Shown here one piece after another: positions 25,413 to 34,147 of a stretch of 64,000 bases of DNA. The stretch's first letter is position 1. Each line of letters starts with the position of its first letter. A program made the position numbers and the translations under genes. This DNA comes from Thermanaerosceptrum fracticalcis (GTDB taxonomy: Bacteria > Bacillota > Peptococcia > DRI-13), in NCBI RefSeq assembly GCF_000746025.2, contig NZ_CP045798.1:62001-126000 (forward strand). The letters run 5' to 3'. The notes beneath the pieces were generated by a model. That model did no database searches. It had not been told where the DNA came from and was given only the letters and a program-made list of their open reading frames with translations.

Positions 25413-25492
25413 AACCAAAAAGCGTAACAAGGTAAATTCTACCTGTTACGCTTTTTGGTTTAAAATCAGATAGTAATACTATCTGATTTTAG
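25413..25492 (+). terminator. Two tandem terminator-like hairpins after the suf genes
   Basis: The first is a very long stem: AACCAAAAAGCGTAACA with its complement (25413-25460) including inner GGTA/TACC pairs. The second, TAAAATCAGATAG / CTATCTGATTTTA (25462-25492), follows immediately. The 130 bp beyond hold short palindromes (GGGACGCAGTCCC; AGGGAAC...GTTCCCT) and no gene. Confidence 0.85.
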
Positions 25493-25624
25493 GGGTGTTA
25501 GGGGACGCAGTCCCTTAAGCTTAGATGAGGAGGGTAACAGAGGAACGTCATAGGGAACGCAGGGGTTCCCTTTGAAAGAAGAAAAGCACAACAGTTAATT
25601 AAGTGCACGTACGTGTTTTCCTTC

Positions 25625-26524
25625 TTACTTACTGGCAAAATAAGTACCCACCAGGGCTAAGAGGCCGCCCGCAATGGTGAAGAAGCCCGGTGTCTCTTGA
25701 AGAAAGATAGCCGCAATGACAGCGGCGATGACGGGCAGGAGATAAAGGTAAGCCCCGGCCGTAACGGCAGGAACTTTCGCCAGTCCGGCATTCCAGAGGA
25801 GGTAGGCCAGGGCGGAGGCCATGAGGCCTAAATAAACGATATTCAGCCAGTCCCATAAGTCCACGGCTGCCAGGTTAACGGGGTATTCCAGTAGAACCAG
25901 GGGAGCAAGGAAAATGGTACCGGCAAAAGTACAATAGGCCAGGACAGAGGTGACAGGATAACGGTCCAGGAGTTTTTTCACACTGGTACTGTATATGGCC
26001 CAGGAAATTCCTGTAATCAGGATGAGGGAGTCACCAAAGAGTTGGGTGGGATTTAAAGTTAAGCTTTCCAGGGAGCCTTTGGTGGCTACCAGGGCGGAGC
26101 CGGTAAAGGCCATAATAATTCCTGCTACCTGGCGGGAGGAAATTTTTTCTTTGAGGTAAGCCCAGGCCAGGAGGGCCATGAAGACAGGTGCCATGGAGGC
26201 GAGAATAGCCGCATCGGTGGAACCGGCATAGCGCAGTCCCTGGTTCTGCAGGAAATTATAGAGGGCAATACCCGTCAGGCCGCATAAGGCCACACGGGGC
26301 CAATCTTTCCTCGGTATGAGGGGGTACCCCTTGTATTTTATGTAAAAACCCAGAGCCAGGCTGGCTATGACAAAACGCAGGAACGCTAAAGTATTGGGAG
26401 GAACCTGGAGCAGGACAATCTTAATATTGATGAAAGTGCTGGCCCAGATCGTAGTAGTAAGTAAGAGCCCCAGATGGTAACGGGCTTCACCCTGTTTTTT
26501 GGCTTGTAGCAGCGGGAAGTTCAA
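25625..26524 (-). CDS. EamA/DMT-superfamily transporter
   Basis: 299 residues, ten predicted transmembrane helices in two EamA repeats (about 15-145 and 160-295). Family landmarks: TTTIWASTFINIK at the start, LTGIALYNFLQNQGLRY, and the ending VPAVTAGAYLYLLPVIAAV. It should be an inner-membrane exporter or importer of a metabolite such as an amino acid or nucleotide; the substrate cannot be told. It stands alone between the suf hairpins and the TRAP region. Confidence 0.85.
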   Translation of the reverse strand: MNFPLLQAKKQGEARYHLGLLLTTTIWASTFINIKIVLLQVPPNTLAFLRFVIASLALGFYIKYKGYPLIPRKDWPRVALCGLTGIALYNFLQNQGLRYAGSTDAAILASMAPVFMALLAWAYLKEKISSRQVAGIIMAFTGSALVATKGSLESLTLNPTQLFGDSLILITGISWAIYSTSVKKLLDRYPVTSVLAYCTFAGTIFLAPLVLLEYPVNLAAVDLWDWLNIVYLGLMASALAYLLWNAGLAKVPAVTAGAYLYLLPVIAAVIAAIFLQETPGFFTIAGGLLALVGTYFASK

Positions 26525-27119
26525 AGAAAAGTCCCCCTTCTAAGATAGTAAATCATAAGGGTGCAATTATATTTACATTATTTTTACATTATCAGGTAGA
26601 GAATAGGCTCTGTCAAGTGTTTTTTATTAAGGATATAGCTGAAGGAAGTGCCTGCTACCTGCCATGTTTATTTTGGTTCGGTCATCGCTGCTGCCCCTGA
26701 TGGGCATTTATCGATACTTTGGATAATTTCCTCCGCGTGGCCCCGTTAACGTCGATCCACGGGCGCCTTTCATAGCAAATACCTGGGGCAACAGGTATAT
26801 TTGTATAGATTGCACTATCTCAAGACGGAGCCTATTAGAGAAGAACGATGGACGAAACATGATTCCAAGGGTAATAACAAGAATATAGCTAATAAACGAA
26901 AAAATAAAAAAAATAAAAAAATGCAAGAGGCACAGAAGGAATAATATAAAGTCTATAGAATATAACAACATATAATATAACCTGATGACATTATGAAAAT
27001 AGTGTACTTTTCAGGTACAATATGTACACTAAAAAACTAAATACCAAAGGGGGTGAAGGGAAAAGCATCCTGGAATTAAAAACAAATCCAACTTTAAAAG
27101 AATGGGAGGTATGTTTTAA
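26525..27119. other. 595-bp non-coding region upstream of the TRAP transporter
   Basis: No convincing gene. A 26708-26971 minus-strand frame is AT-rich low complexity. The right third is extremely AT-rich and should hold the TRAP operon promoter; the GTAC-repeat operator candidate lies at 27001-27030. The 26640-26800 part is more GC-rich and may be decayed coding sequence that I cannot identify. Confidence 0.5.
27001..27030 (+). promoter_or_regulatory. GTAC-repeat inverted operator candidate
   Basis: AGTGTAC at 27001 and GTACACT at 27024-27030 form 7-bp inverted arms; between them GTACA-ATA-TGTAC (27015-27027) is a further perfect palindrome. Three GTAC cores thus occur in 27 bp, 90 bp before the TAXI gene. 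This could bind the FadR-type regulator encoded at 43253, but no matching site was seen at that gene's own promoter. Confidence 0.4.
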
Positions 27120-28127
27120 ATGTCAAAGAGGAATACAAAGGTTTTCGCGTTGATTCTTGTGCTTGCTTTTATGGTAACTTTGTTGGGTGGCTGCAGTTCC
27201 AAGACGGATGCACCTAAGGGTGAGAAGGCAAAAGGACCCGCTATGATACAAATTTGCGGAGCTACCAGCGGAGGTACTTATTTCTTATTAGCTAATGCTA
27301 TTGCCCAAATGTTGAATACCAAATATCCTAATGATTTTAAAGCTTCAGCCCAGTCTACAGCAGGTACACCTGTTATTGTCCGTCTATTAGAAAATAAAGA
27401 AGCGGATTTCGGTTTTGGTCAAGCAGGTATTGCTAAAGACGCCTTGGATGGCAAGGGTGGTTTTGATAAAAAATATAGTAACTTAGCCAGCGTTACCTAC
27501 ATGTATCCTAATGTCATGCAAATACCTGTACGTAAGGATTCTGGTATAAAGAGCTTTGCCGATTTTAAAGGCAAGAGTTTTGCCGTCGGTGCTTCCGGCA
27601 GTGCTACGGAGCTTAACAGCCGGGATATGGCGAAAATCTATGGTCTGGATTACCTGGAAAAGAAAGACTTCAAACCTGAATTTGCTAGTGAAGCCCAGGC
27701 AGTAGAACTCATGAAAAACCGCCAGGCTGACGGTGCTAACCTTATTGCCGGTATCGGCGCAGCCAGCGTTATGGACTTAATGAGTTCAGGTAAATATGAA
27801 CTCTTATCGTTCCCCGATGACAAAATTGCTGAGTTACAGAAAATGAATCCTGCTTACTTTAAGTATGTGATTCCTGCCAATACCTACCCCAACCAGCCTG
27901 AGCCCGTCCAGACTTTTGCGGTGGCTAACTATATCTTTGTACGCAAAGACCTGCCTGAAGATTTGGTCTACAAGTTTACCAAAGCCCTCTATGAAAATCA
28001 GGCTGATCTGGTAGCTGCCCATAAGGCGGCCAAAGAAATGAAAAAAGAAAATGCCGTAAACGGCTTAACAGTCCCCTTACATCCCGGTGCAGAAAAATAT
28101 CTTAAAGAAATTGGAGCTATTAAGTAG
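27120..28127 (+). CDS. TAXI-family TRAP transporter substrate-binding lipoprotein
   Basis: 335 residues with a lipoprotein signal (LLGGC near residue 25). The mature part follows the TAXI pattern: ICGATSGGTYFLLANAIAQ, STAGTPVIVRLLENKEADFGFGQAG, the FKGKSFAVGASGS hinge, and LPEDLVYKFTKALYEN toward the C terminus. It captures an organic acid outside the membrane for the fused permease encoded 148 bp downstream. TAXI substrates in general are poorly known; the following sugar-acid-type enzymes suggest a hydroxy or sugar acid. Confidence 0.9.
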   Translation: MSKRNTKVFALILVLAFMVTLLGGCSSKTDAPKGEKAKGPAMIQICGATSGGTYFLLANAIAQMLNTKYPNDFKASAQSTAGTPVIVRLLENKEADFGFGQAGIAKDALDGKGGFDKKYSNLASVTYMYPNVMQIPVRKDSGIKSFADFKGKSFAVGASGSATELNSRDMAKIYGLDYLEKKDFKPEFASEAQAVELMKNRQADGANLIAGIGAASVMDLMSSGKYELLSFPDDKIAELQKMNPAYFKYVIPANTYPNQPEPVQTFAVANYIFVRKDLPEDLVYKFTKALYENQADLVAAHKAAKEMKKENAVNGLTVPLHPGAEKYLKEIGAIK

Positions 28128-28275
28128 TTAAGAGAGAAAAACATTAAATAGATTTACTGCCGTGTTTTTGTGACCAGTAGAGTATGGTGTAAACTACCTG
28201 CTCTACTGGCAGAACCGGCAGACGTAATATTACAAAGAAGCAGCTTGGATTTTAAATAAAGGGGGAACGAACATC

Positions 28276-30249
28276 GTGGCTGAAGAAGATAAAAAAGATC
28301 TCAAATCTACTGTAAATGGCCCAGAGCAAGTTGATATGGATGAGCTAATGCGCAAATATGAGGCGGAAGCTAGAGTGCGTAAACTTCAAGGACTTGCCTC
28401 CAAGATCGTTACAGGCACCGCCGTAATAATGTCGCTCTTCCATTTATACATGGCTGGTCTCGGTACAATGCCTACCAATAAACAGCGTATGATCCACCTG
28501 GGCTTGTCTATGGTCTTAATCTTCCTTTTATACCCCTTCTGGAAGAAGTCCAGCCAGAAAAAAGCCGGTCCTTTAGATTTTTTATTAGCAGCAATAAGCT
28601 TAGGTGTTAATTTGTATCTATTATTTAATATTGATGCCATTTCTGCGCGGGCAGGATTAGTTTCCAATATGGACATAATCATGGGTACTATAACCATTGT
28701 GCTGGTCTTAGAGGCGGCCAGGCGCTGCATCGGGATTGAATTGCCACTGCTGGCGATGGTTTTTCTCGCCTATGCCTACCTTGGGCCTTATCTGCCCGGT
28801 TCTTTAGCTCACCGCGGTTACAGCTTTCAACGTATAGTAGATCATATGTACATTAGTGCAGAAGGTATATACGGGGTTGCTCTCGGTGTTTCTTCTACAT
28901 ATATATTTTTGTTTATTTTATTCGGCGCGTTTTTAGGTGAGACAGGATTATCCAAATTATTCACTAATGTTTCCATGGCTATTGCTGGTCACAGGCCTGG
29001 GGGACCTGCAAAAGTAGCAATCATTGCCAGTGGTCTTTTAGGGATGATTAACGGTAGTGCAGCAGCGAACGTTGTTACTACGGGAGCTTTTACTATTCCT
29101 TTGATGAAGAGTATCGGTTACAAGCCCTATTTTGCCGGGGCCGTAGAAGCAGTAGCCTCAACAGGTGGGCAGATCATGCCTCCCGTCATGGGAGCTGCCG
29201 CCTTTATCATGGCAGAATTTTTAGGCATTCCTTATAAAACTGTCATGATTACAGCCTTAATTCCCTCCGTTTTATATTATCTAGCTCTGTGGGTTAATGT
29301 TCATTTGGAAGCACTTAAACTAGGACTTAGCGGTATACCCAAGGATCAGTTACCCAGTGCACGAGTAGAATTAAAGGAAAATGGACATTTGATACTGCCT
29401 ATCATTCTATTAATCTATTTATTGTTTGCTGATTATACACCGTCCTTTGCCGCCTTCTACAGTATCATCGCCCTGGTTATCGTCAGTTTTTTAAGGAAAC
29501 ATACACGAATGAACCTGATGTCGTTAGTAAAATCTTTGGATACAGGTGCCCGCGGAGCCGTGGGAGTAGCTATTGCCTGTGCTGTCGTAGGTATAATCGT
29601 TGGGGTTGTCAGCATTACTGGTCTGGGACTGCAGCTGGCTAACATGATTTTAATGCTTTCGGCAGGCAAGTTAATCCCCACCCTGTTCCTGACTATGGTT
29701 GCCTGTATGATCCTCGGTATGGGCATGCCCACCTCCGCAGCGTATATTGTGGCTGGTACCGTAGCCGCGCCTGCCATGGTTAAACTGGGTGTGGATCCTA
29801 TTATCGCTCACATGTTCGTGCTGTATTATGCAGTACTTTCTGCTATTACTCCACCGGTGGCTCTTGCTGCCTACGCCGGTGCCGGGATAGCAGGTGCCGA
29901 TCCCACCAAAGTAGGTTGGACAGCAGTACGTTTAGGTTTAGCTGGTTTTATCGTGCCCTTTATGTTCGTCTATTCCACTGGTCTCGTGTTCCAGGCAGAC
30001 AGTGTGCTGCTAATTTTAGGTAACTTTGCGACTGCAACTGTTGGGGTTATTTGCCTTGCCGGTGCAATTCAAGGTTATATGGTAACCCGCGCTAATTATT
30101 TGATACGGGCTATGCTTTTTAGCAGTGCCTTGTTATTGATTGACGGGGGCTTTGTCACAGATATCATCGGCTTGGGGCTGTTAGTTTTGTCTATATTTAT
30201 GCAAAAGGCTAAGTTGGTACGGGAAACTGTTAATAACGCAAAGGCCTGA
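28276..30249 (+). CDS. TRAP transporter fused DctQM-type permease (TAXI type)
   Basis: 657 residues from a GTG start with GGGGGAAC upstream. The N-terminal ~170 residues carry four helices (DctQ-like), fused to a DctM-like part with about a dozen helices. Landmarks are GLLGMINGSAAANVVTTGAFTIP, EAVASTGGQIMPPVMGAAAFIMAE and MILGMGMPTSAAYIV plus ITPPVALAAYAGAGIAG, all typical of TAXI permeases. It uses the ion gradient for uptake. Beginning of the large co-directional catabolic series. Confidence 0.92.
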   Translation: MAEEDKKDLKSTVNGPEQVDMDELMRKYEAEARVRKLQGLASKIVTGTAVIMSLFHLYMAGLGTMPTNKQRMIHLGLSMVLIFLLYPFWKKSSQKKAGPLDFLLAAISLGVNLYLLFNIDAISARAGLVSNMDIIMGTITIVLVLEAARRCIGIELPLLAMVFLAYAYLGPYLPGSLAHRGYSFQRIVDHMYISAEGIYGVALGVSSTYIFLFILFGAFLGETGLSKLFTNVSMAIAGHRPGGPAKVAIIASGLLGMINGSAAANVVTTGAFTIPLMKSIGYKPYFAGAVEAVASTGGQIMPPVMGAAAFIMAEFLGIPYKTVMITALIPSVLYYLALWVNVHLEALKLGLSGIPKDQLPSARVELKENGHLILPIILLIYLLFADYTPSFAAFYSIIALVIVSFLRKHTRMNLMSLVKSLDTGARGAVGVAIACAVVGIIVGVVSITGLGLQLANMILMLSAGKLIPTLFLTMVACMILGMGMPTSAAYIVAGTVAAPAMVKLGVDPIIAHMFVLYYAVLSAITPPVALAAYAGAGIAGADPTKVGWTAVRLGLAGFIVPFMFVYSTGLVFQADSVLLILGNFATATVGVICLAGAIQGYMVTRANYLIRAMLFSSALLLIDGGFVTDIIGLGLLVLSIFMQKAKLVRETVNNAKA

Positions 30250-30309
30250 TTGGAGTAAGAAGTTTAAGCAAAATTACGGAGCAGTCCAGGGGAAAATGGA
30301 GGAATTGCT

Positions 30310-31617
30310 ATGTTGGTCAGTGTGCCCTTTGGTAAGAAGGATCTACAGTTTGAAATACCAGACAAAAATTTGTTGGGAATTATTACTCCTGAACAGCAAA
30401 AACCCCTTCATGATATCAAGGAAGCAATCCTTGCCGCCCTCAGGAACCCCATCGGTTGTCCCAGGCTTTCTGAGTTAGCAAGGCCTGGGCAGAAAGTGGT
30501 AATTATTCCCACAGATATTACCCGTAGTTTACATGAAAATGTCATCCTTCCCCTTCTTTTAGATGAGTTAAACCAGGCCGGTATTCCTGATAACGATATC
30601 ACCTTGGTCATAGCTACCGGGACCCACCGTCCCAATAACCAGGAAGAGTGTATTGAGATGTACGGGGAAGAGGTGGTAAGAAGGGTAAAAATCATCAACC
30701 ATTTTGCCTTTGAACCTGAGACTCTTAAATACCTTGGCGATACTCCCACTCAGGGTATACCTGTTGAGCTCAACAAGGTTGTAGCCGATGCGGACCTGCG
30801 CATTTCTACGGCTTCCATTGAGCCCCACCTCTTTGCGGGGTACAGCGGTGGAGTAAAAAGTTTGGCTGTGGGGGTAGCGGGGGTTCGTACAATCGCCGCA
30901 ACGCATAATGTCCAGGTTCTGGATCACCCCCGAACCCGCCTGGGGGTCCTCGAAGGCAATATCTTCCGACAATTCCTGGAAGAGGCCGCCGGGATGGTGG
31001 GATTAGATTTTATTGTCAATATGGTCTTAAACGAGGAGAAAGAAGTTCTCAAAGTAGTGGCAGGAAACCCCGTAAAGGCCCATGCTGCCGGAGTAGAATT
31101 TGCCCGGAAGGTTTTTGAGGTGAAGGTGGACCGCCAGGCCGATATTGTCATCGCAGCCCCGGGATATCCCAAGGACCGGGATCTGTATCAGGCTAGCAGA
31201 GCGGTAAACACGAGTATTTTTGGCCCTATGCCCCTTGTAAAGCCAGGAGGTGCACTAATAATTCCTGCTCCCTGTCAGGACGGCATCGGGCATGAGGGTT
31301 ACCACACCTGGATGAAAACAGTCAAGACACCTGATGAAGCTCTGGAGAAGGCCAGACGGGAGGGGTTTGCTCCTGGTGAACACAAAATATTTGTCCTGGC
31401 ACGAATTCTCAAATATGCGGAATTAATGATAGTTGGTTCAGCTATTCCCGCCACAACATTGCGGGAACTCCTGCTTACACCCATTTCTACTATGGAAGAA
31501 GCCCTGGATCGTGCTTTTGCCAGACTGGGGCCTGAGGCCACGGTATGGGTACTGCCTTATGGCGTAATCACAATTCCCGTAGTAACCGGAGAAGGGAGAT
31601 GTTGCTGTGGAGTCTGA
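30310..31617 (+). CDS. LarA-family nickel-pincer racemase/epimerase homologue
   Basis: 435 residues, standard for LarA (nickel-dependent lactate racemase family). The DITR segment, VIATGTHRP (catalytic His region), NHFAFE and EPHLFAGYSGGVKSLAVGVAG (His and Lys that hold the NPN cofactor) are visible in order. LarA homologues racemise or epimerise alpha-hydroxy acids including lactate, malate and sugar acids. The pincer-cofactor genes larB, larC and larE are not in the window. The C terminus ends in three consecutive cysteines followed by Gly-Val, which is unusual. Overlaps the next gene by 11 bp. Confidence 0.85.
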   Translation: MLVSVPFGKKDLQFEIPDKNLLGIITPEQQKPLHDIKEAILAALRNPIGCPRLSELARPGQKVVIIPTDITRSLHENVILPLLLDELNQAGIPDNDITLVIATGTHRPNNQEECIEMYGEEVVRRVKIINHFAFEPETLKYLGDTPTQGIPVELNKVVADADLRISTASIEPHLFAGYSGGVKSLAVGVAGVRTIAATHNVQVLDHPRTRLGVLEGNIFRQFLEEAAGMVGLDFIVNMVLNEEKEVLKVVAGNPVKAHAAGVEFARKVFEVKVDRQADIVIAAPGYPKDRDLYQASRAVNTSIFGPMPLVKPGGALIIPAPCQDGIGHEGYHTWMKTVKTPDEALEKARREGFAPGEHKIFVLARILKYAELMIVGSAIPATTLRELLLTPISTMEEALDRAFARLGPEATVWVLPYGVITIPVVTGEGRCCCGV

Positions 31618-31933
31618 GCAAAGGGGCATGGTTGTGGTCATCGACTTCCTGGATAATGTTGCTACGGCTGTAGAGGATCTAAAGGCGGGCGAGGAGATCC
31701 GGGTTTGTATTGCAGGCCGGGATACTCTGCTCAGAATAGCTCAAGATGTGCCTTTCGGCCATAAGGTGGCTATAGCGCCTATACCTAAGGGCCGGGAAGT
31801 AATTAAATACGGTGAGCCTATAGGCACTTCCGTTACTGATATCAAGCTGGGTGAGCACGTCCATGTGCACAATATGGTGAGCAACCGGGGACGGGGCGAT
31901 TTGCAAATGGGTGTGCAAGAGGAACAGCTGTGA
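31607..31933 (+). CDS. UxaA-type dehydratase small subunit (SAF domain)
   Basis: 108 residues from a GTG start overlapping the larA-like stop. A single SAF domain with LDNVATAVEDLKAG, VPFGHKVAIAPIPKG and the conserved VIKYGEPIGTSVTDIKLGEHVHVHN signature of altronate/galactarate dehydratase and sulfolactate sulfo-lyase small subunits. In UxaA of E. coli this domain is fused to the large one; here they are separate genes as in SuyAB. It would form the Fe-S dehydratase with the next product. Confidence 0.88.
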   Translation: MESEQRGMVVVIDFLDNVATAVEDLKAGEEIRVCIAGRDTLLRIAQDVPFGHKVAIAPIPKGREVIKYGEPIGTSVTDIKLGEHVHVHNMVSNRGRGDLQMGVQEEQL

Positions 31934-31956
31934 CAGGTGAAGGGGGGAAGCATCCC

Positions 31957-33114
31957 ATGGATATTTGGGGCTACAGGCGGCCTGACGGAAGGGCCGGGAT
32001 TCGTAATCATGTGTTAATTCTTTCCACCATTGTATGTGCCAATGAAGTTGCAGACCGTATTTTCCGTTCTGTGGAGGGAGTTGTTCCCGTAGTCCATCCC
32101 CATGGCTGTGGGCAGCTGGGGGTGGATTTTGAACAGACAAAACGCACACTGGTGGGTGTGGCGCTGAATCCCAATGTGGCAAGTGTATTGGTAGTTGGCC
32201 TGGGTTGTGAAAAAATGGAGGCCAAAATGGTGGCCGGGGAAATCGCAGCCGGGGGGAAACGGGTGGAAACCTTGGTTATACAGGAAGCTGGAGGTACCAG
32301 CAAAGCGGTTAGACAGGGCATTGATCTGGCGGAAAAACTGGTCAGGCAGGCCCGTGCGGTGCCTCTGGCGCCAATTTCCATGGAGGACCTGGTACTGGGT
32401 CTGGAATGCGGCGGGTCCGACACTACTTCCGGACTGGCCGGTAATCCCGCCGTAGGGGTAGCCAGTGATATGCTGTTAGCAGATGGAGGTACAGTAATCC
32501 TTTCGGAAACGGCAGAAATCATTGGGGCTGAGCACCTGCTGGCCAGGAGAGCCGTTTCCGGGGAAGTAGCCCAGGAACTGCTGGCTATTGTCAGGTCTGC
32601 CGAAGGTGACGCTGTCCGCATGGGAGTAGACCTGAGGGGAACCCAGCCTTCGCCGGGTAATATAGCCGGAGGGTTGACCACCATCGAGGAAAAATCCCTG
32701 GGCTGTCTCCGTAAGGCCGGTACAGGTCAGGTTCAAGGGATCTTGAAATACGCCCAGGCTCCGCCTGGCAAGGGGCTCTATGTCATGGATACTCCGGGAC
32801 AGGATGTGGAATCTGTTACTGGCATGGTGGCAGGAGGCTGCCAGTTGGTCCTGTTTACAACTGGGAGAGGTACTCCGGTGGGTTGTCCGATAGCTCCTGT
32901 CATAAAAATAACCGGCAATCCCCGCACCTTCGAAACCATGGAGGAAAACATGGATATTAATGCTGGGACGATAATTCGCGGCGAGGAGACAATTGACCAG
33001 GTGGGCAAGAGAATCTACGACCTGATGCGGGCCGTGGCCGGTGGGCAATTGACCAAGGCAGAGGTTCTAAAACACTATGAATTTGCCATAACAAGGATTG
33101 GACCAAGTATATAA
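31957..33114 (+). CDS. UxaA/GarD-type dehydratase large subunit
   Basis: 385 residues from ATG 31957, preferred because a GGGGGG tract is 9 nt before it and MDIWGYRRPDGRAGIRNHVLIL is the family's usual beginning; a GTG at 31930 is possible. Further landmarks: VHPHGCGQ, VVGLGCEKM, LECGGSDTTSGLAGNPAVG, LSETAEIIGAEHLL. Members remove water from altronate, galactarate or related sugar acids, or sulfite from sulfolactate. The reaction gives a 2-oxo-3-deoxy acid. Cysteines that may bind the cluster are in HGCGQ, GLGCE and LECGG. Confidence 0.87.
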   Translation: MDIWGYRRPDGRAGIRNHVLILSTIVCANEVADRIFRSVEGVVPVVHPHGCGQLGVDFEQTKRTLVGVALNPNVASVLVVGLGCEKMEAKMVAGEIAAGGKRVETLVIQEAGGTSKAVRQGIDLAEKLVRQARAVPLAPISMEDLVLGLECGGSDTTSGLAGNPAVGVASDMLLADGGTVILSETAEIIGAEHLLARRAVSGEVAQELLAIVRSAEGDAVRMGVDLRGTQPSPGNIAGGLTTIEEKSLGCLRKAGTGQVQGILKYAQAPPGKGLYVMDTPGQDVESVTGMVAGGCQLVLFTTGRGTPVGCPIAPVIKITGNPRTFETMEENMDINAGTIIRGEETIDQVGKRIYDLMRAVAGGQLTKAEVLKHYEFAITRIGPSI

Positions 33115-33131
33115 AAAGAGGTGAAGAGGAT

Positions 33132-34124
33132 ATGGGGAAAAAAGTGTTGCTGACTCAGCCCATTCATCCTGATGCCATTGCCAGGCTCAGGGAAGAAGCC
33201 GAGGTAGTTATAGCGGAAAGTACCGAAGAGAGTGTGGTCAAGAAGGCTATTAAGGATGCTGACGGGGCCATTGTGCGGGTGAGTCCTTTTACTAGGGCTA
33301 TCATTGAATCCGGAGACAAGCTCAAAGTTATCGGCCGGCACGGAGTGGGCCTGGATAATATTGATGTAAAGGCCGCTACTGAACATAATATCCCGGTAGT
33401 GTATGCTCCGGGGTCCAATACCAATGCTGTGGCAGAGCATGCCGTGACCCTGATGCTGGCTCTGGCTAAAAAGCTGTTACAGGCCCATACAGCCCTGACC
33501 CAGAGAGGTGATTACCAGTGCCGTTTGACCATAAGAACCGGTGAAATAAAAGATAAAGTCGTCGGAATCGTGGGCCTGGGTCAGATAGGCCGGCGTGTGG
33601 CTGCCATCTGCCAGCATGGTTTTGGGGCCAAATTAATCACTTACGACCCTTACCTGTCTCAGGAGACACTACAAAGCAGTGGACTTAAAGTTAAGGTCGT
33701 GGCTAAACTAGACGATTTACTTCAGGAGGCAGATTTTGTTTCCCTCCATGCTCCAGCAACCCCTGATAACCGCAAACTGATTGGAACCAGGGAACTGGCC
33801 CTTATGAAGAAATCGGCTTTTCTCATTAACACGGGACGCGGTGAACTGGTTGATGAAGAAGCCCTATATCAAGCCTTAACCCAAGGAATAATCAGCGGAG
33901 CAGGATTGGACGTTTTTGACCCTGAGCCGCCTGAACAAGGGAATCCCCTGTTCGGCCTCCCCAATGTGGTAGTGACACCCCATATGGCAGCCCACAGTGA
34001 GGAAGGTTTGAGGATGATGGCCATGATGGCGGCAGAACAGGTGCTTCAGGTTCTACGGGGAGAACGGCCTCCCCACCTGGCTAATCCACAGATCTGGGAG
34101 AGTCGCAGGTTTAAACAATCATAG
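33132..34124 (+). CDS. D-isomer-specific 2-hydroxyacid dehydrogenase
   Basis: 330 residues. NAD-binding Rossmann motif GIVGLGQIGRRVA (near 145) with Asp of YDPY; catalytic Arg in NTGRGELVDEEAL, Glu in the DVFDPEPPE segment and His in TPHMAAHS. Architecture as in phosphoglycerate, glyoxylate/hydroxypyruvate and other 2-hydroxyacid dehydrogenases, without the ACT domain of SerA. It interconverts a 2-oxoacid and a D-2-hydroxyacid. In this cluster it could oxidise the epimerised substrate or reduce an intermediate. Confidence 0.88.
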   Translation: MGKKVLLTQPIHPDAIARLREEAEVVIAESTEESVVKKAIKDADGAIVRVSPFTRAIIESGDKLKVIGRHGVGLDNIDVKAATEHNIPVVYAPGSNTNAVAEHAVTLMLALAKKLLQAHTALTQRGDYQCRLTIRTGEIKDKVVGIVGLGQIGRRVAAICQHGFGAKLITYDPYLSQETLQSSGLKVKVVAKLDDLLQEADFVSLHAPATPDNRKLIGTRELALMKKSAFLINTGRGELVDEEALYQALTQGIISGAGLDVFDPEPPEQGNPLFGLPNVVVTPHMAAHSEEGLRMMAMMAAEQVLQVLRGERPPHLANPQIWESRRFKQS

Positions 34125-34147
34125 AAGAGATTGTGGGGTGTAACAAC

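Noticed and set aside
26708-26971. Minus-strand 87-codon frame in the gap before the TRAP genes
   Set aside because: Its N-terminal half is Phe/Ile/Leu-rich only because the DNA is AT-rich; no start site signal and no family pattern.
32007-32684. Long minus-strand frames opposite the UxaA-type gene
   Set aside because: Ser/Pro/Thr-rich shadow translation of a GC-rich plus-strand gene with clear family signatures.
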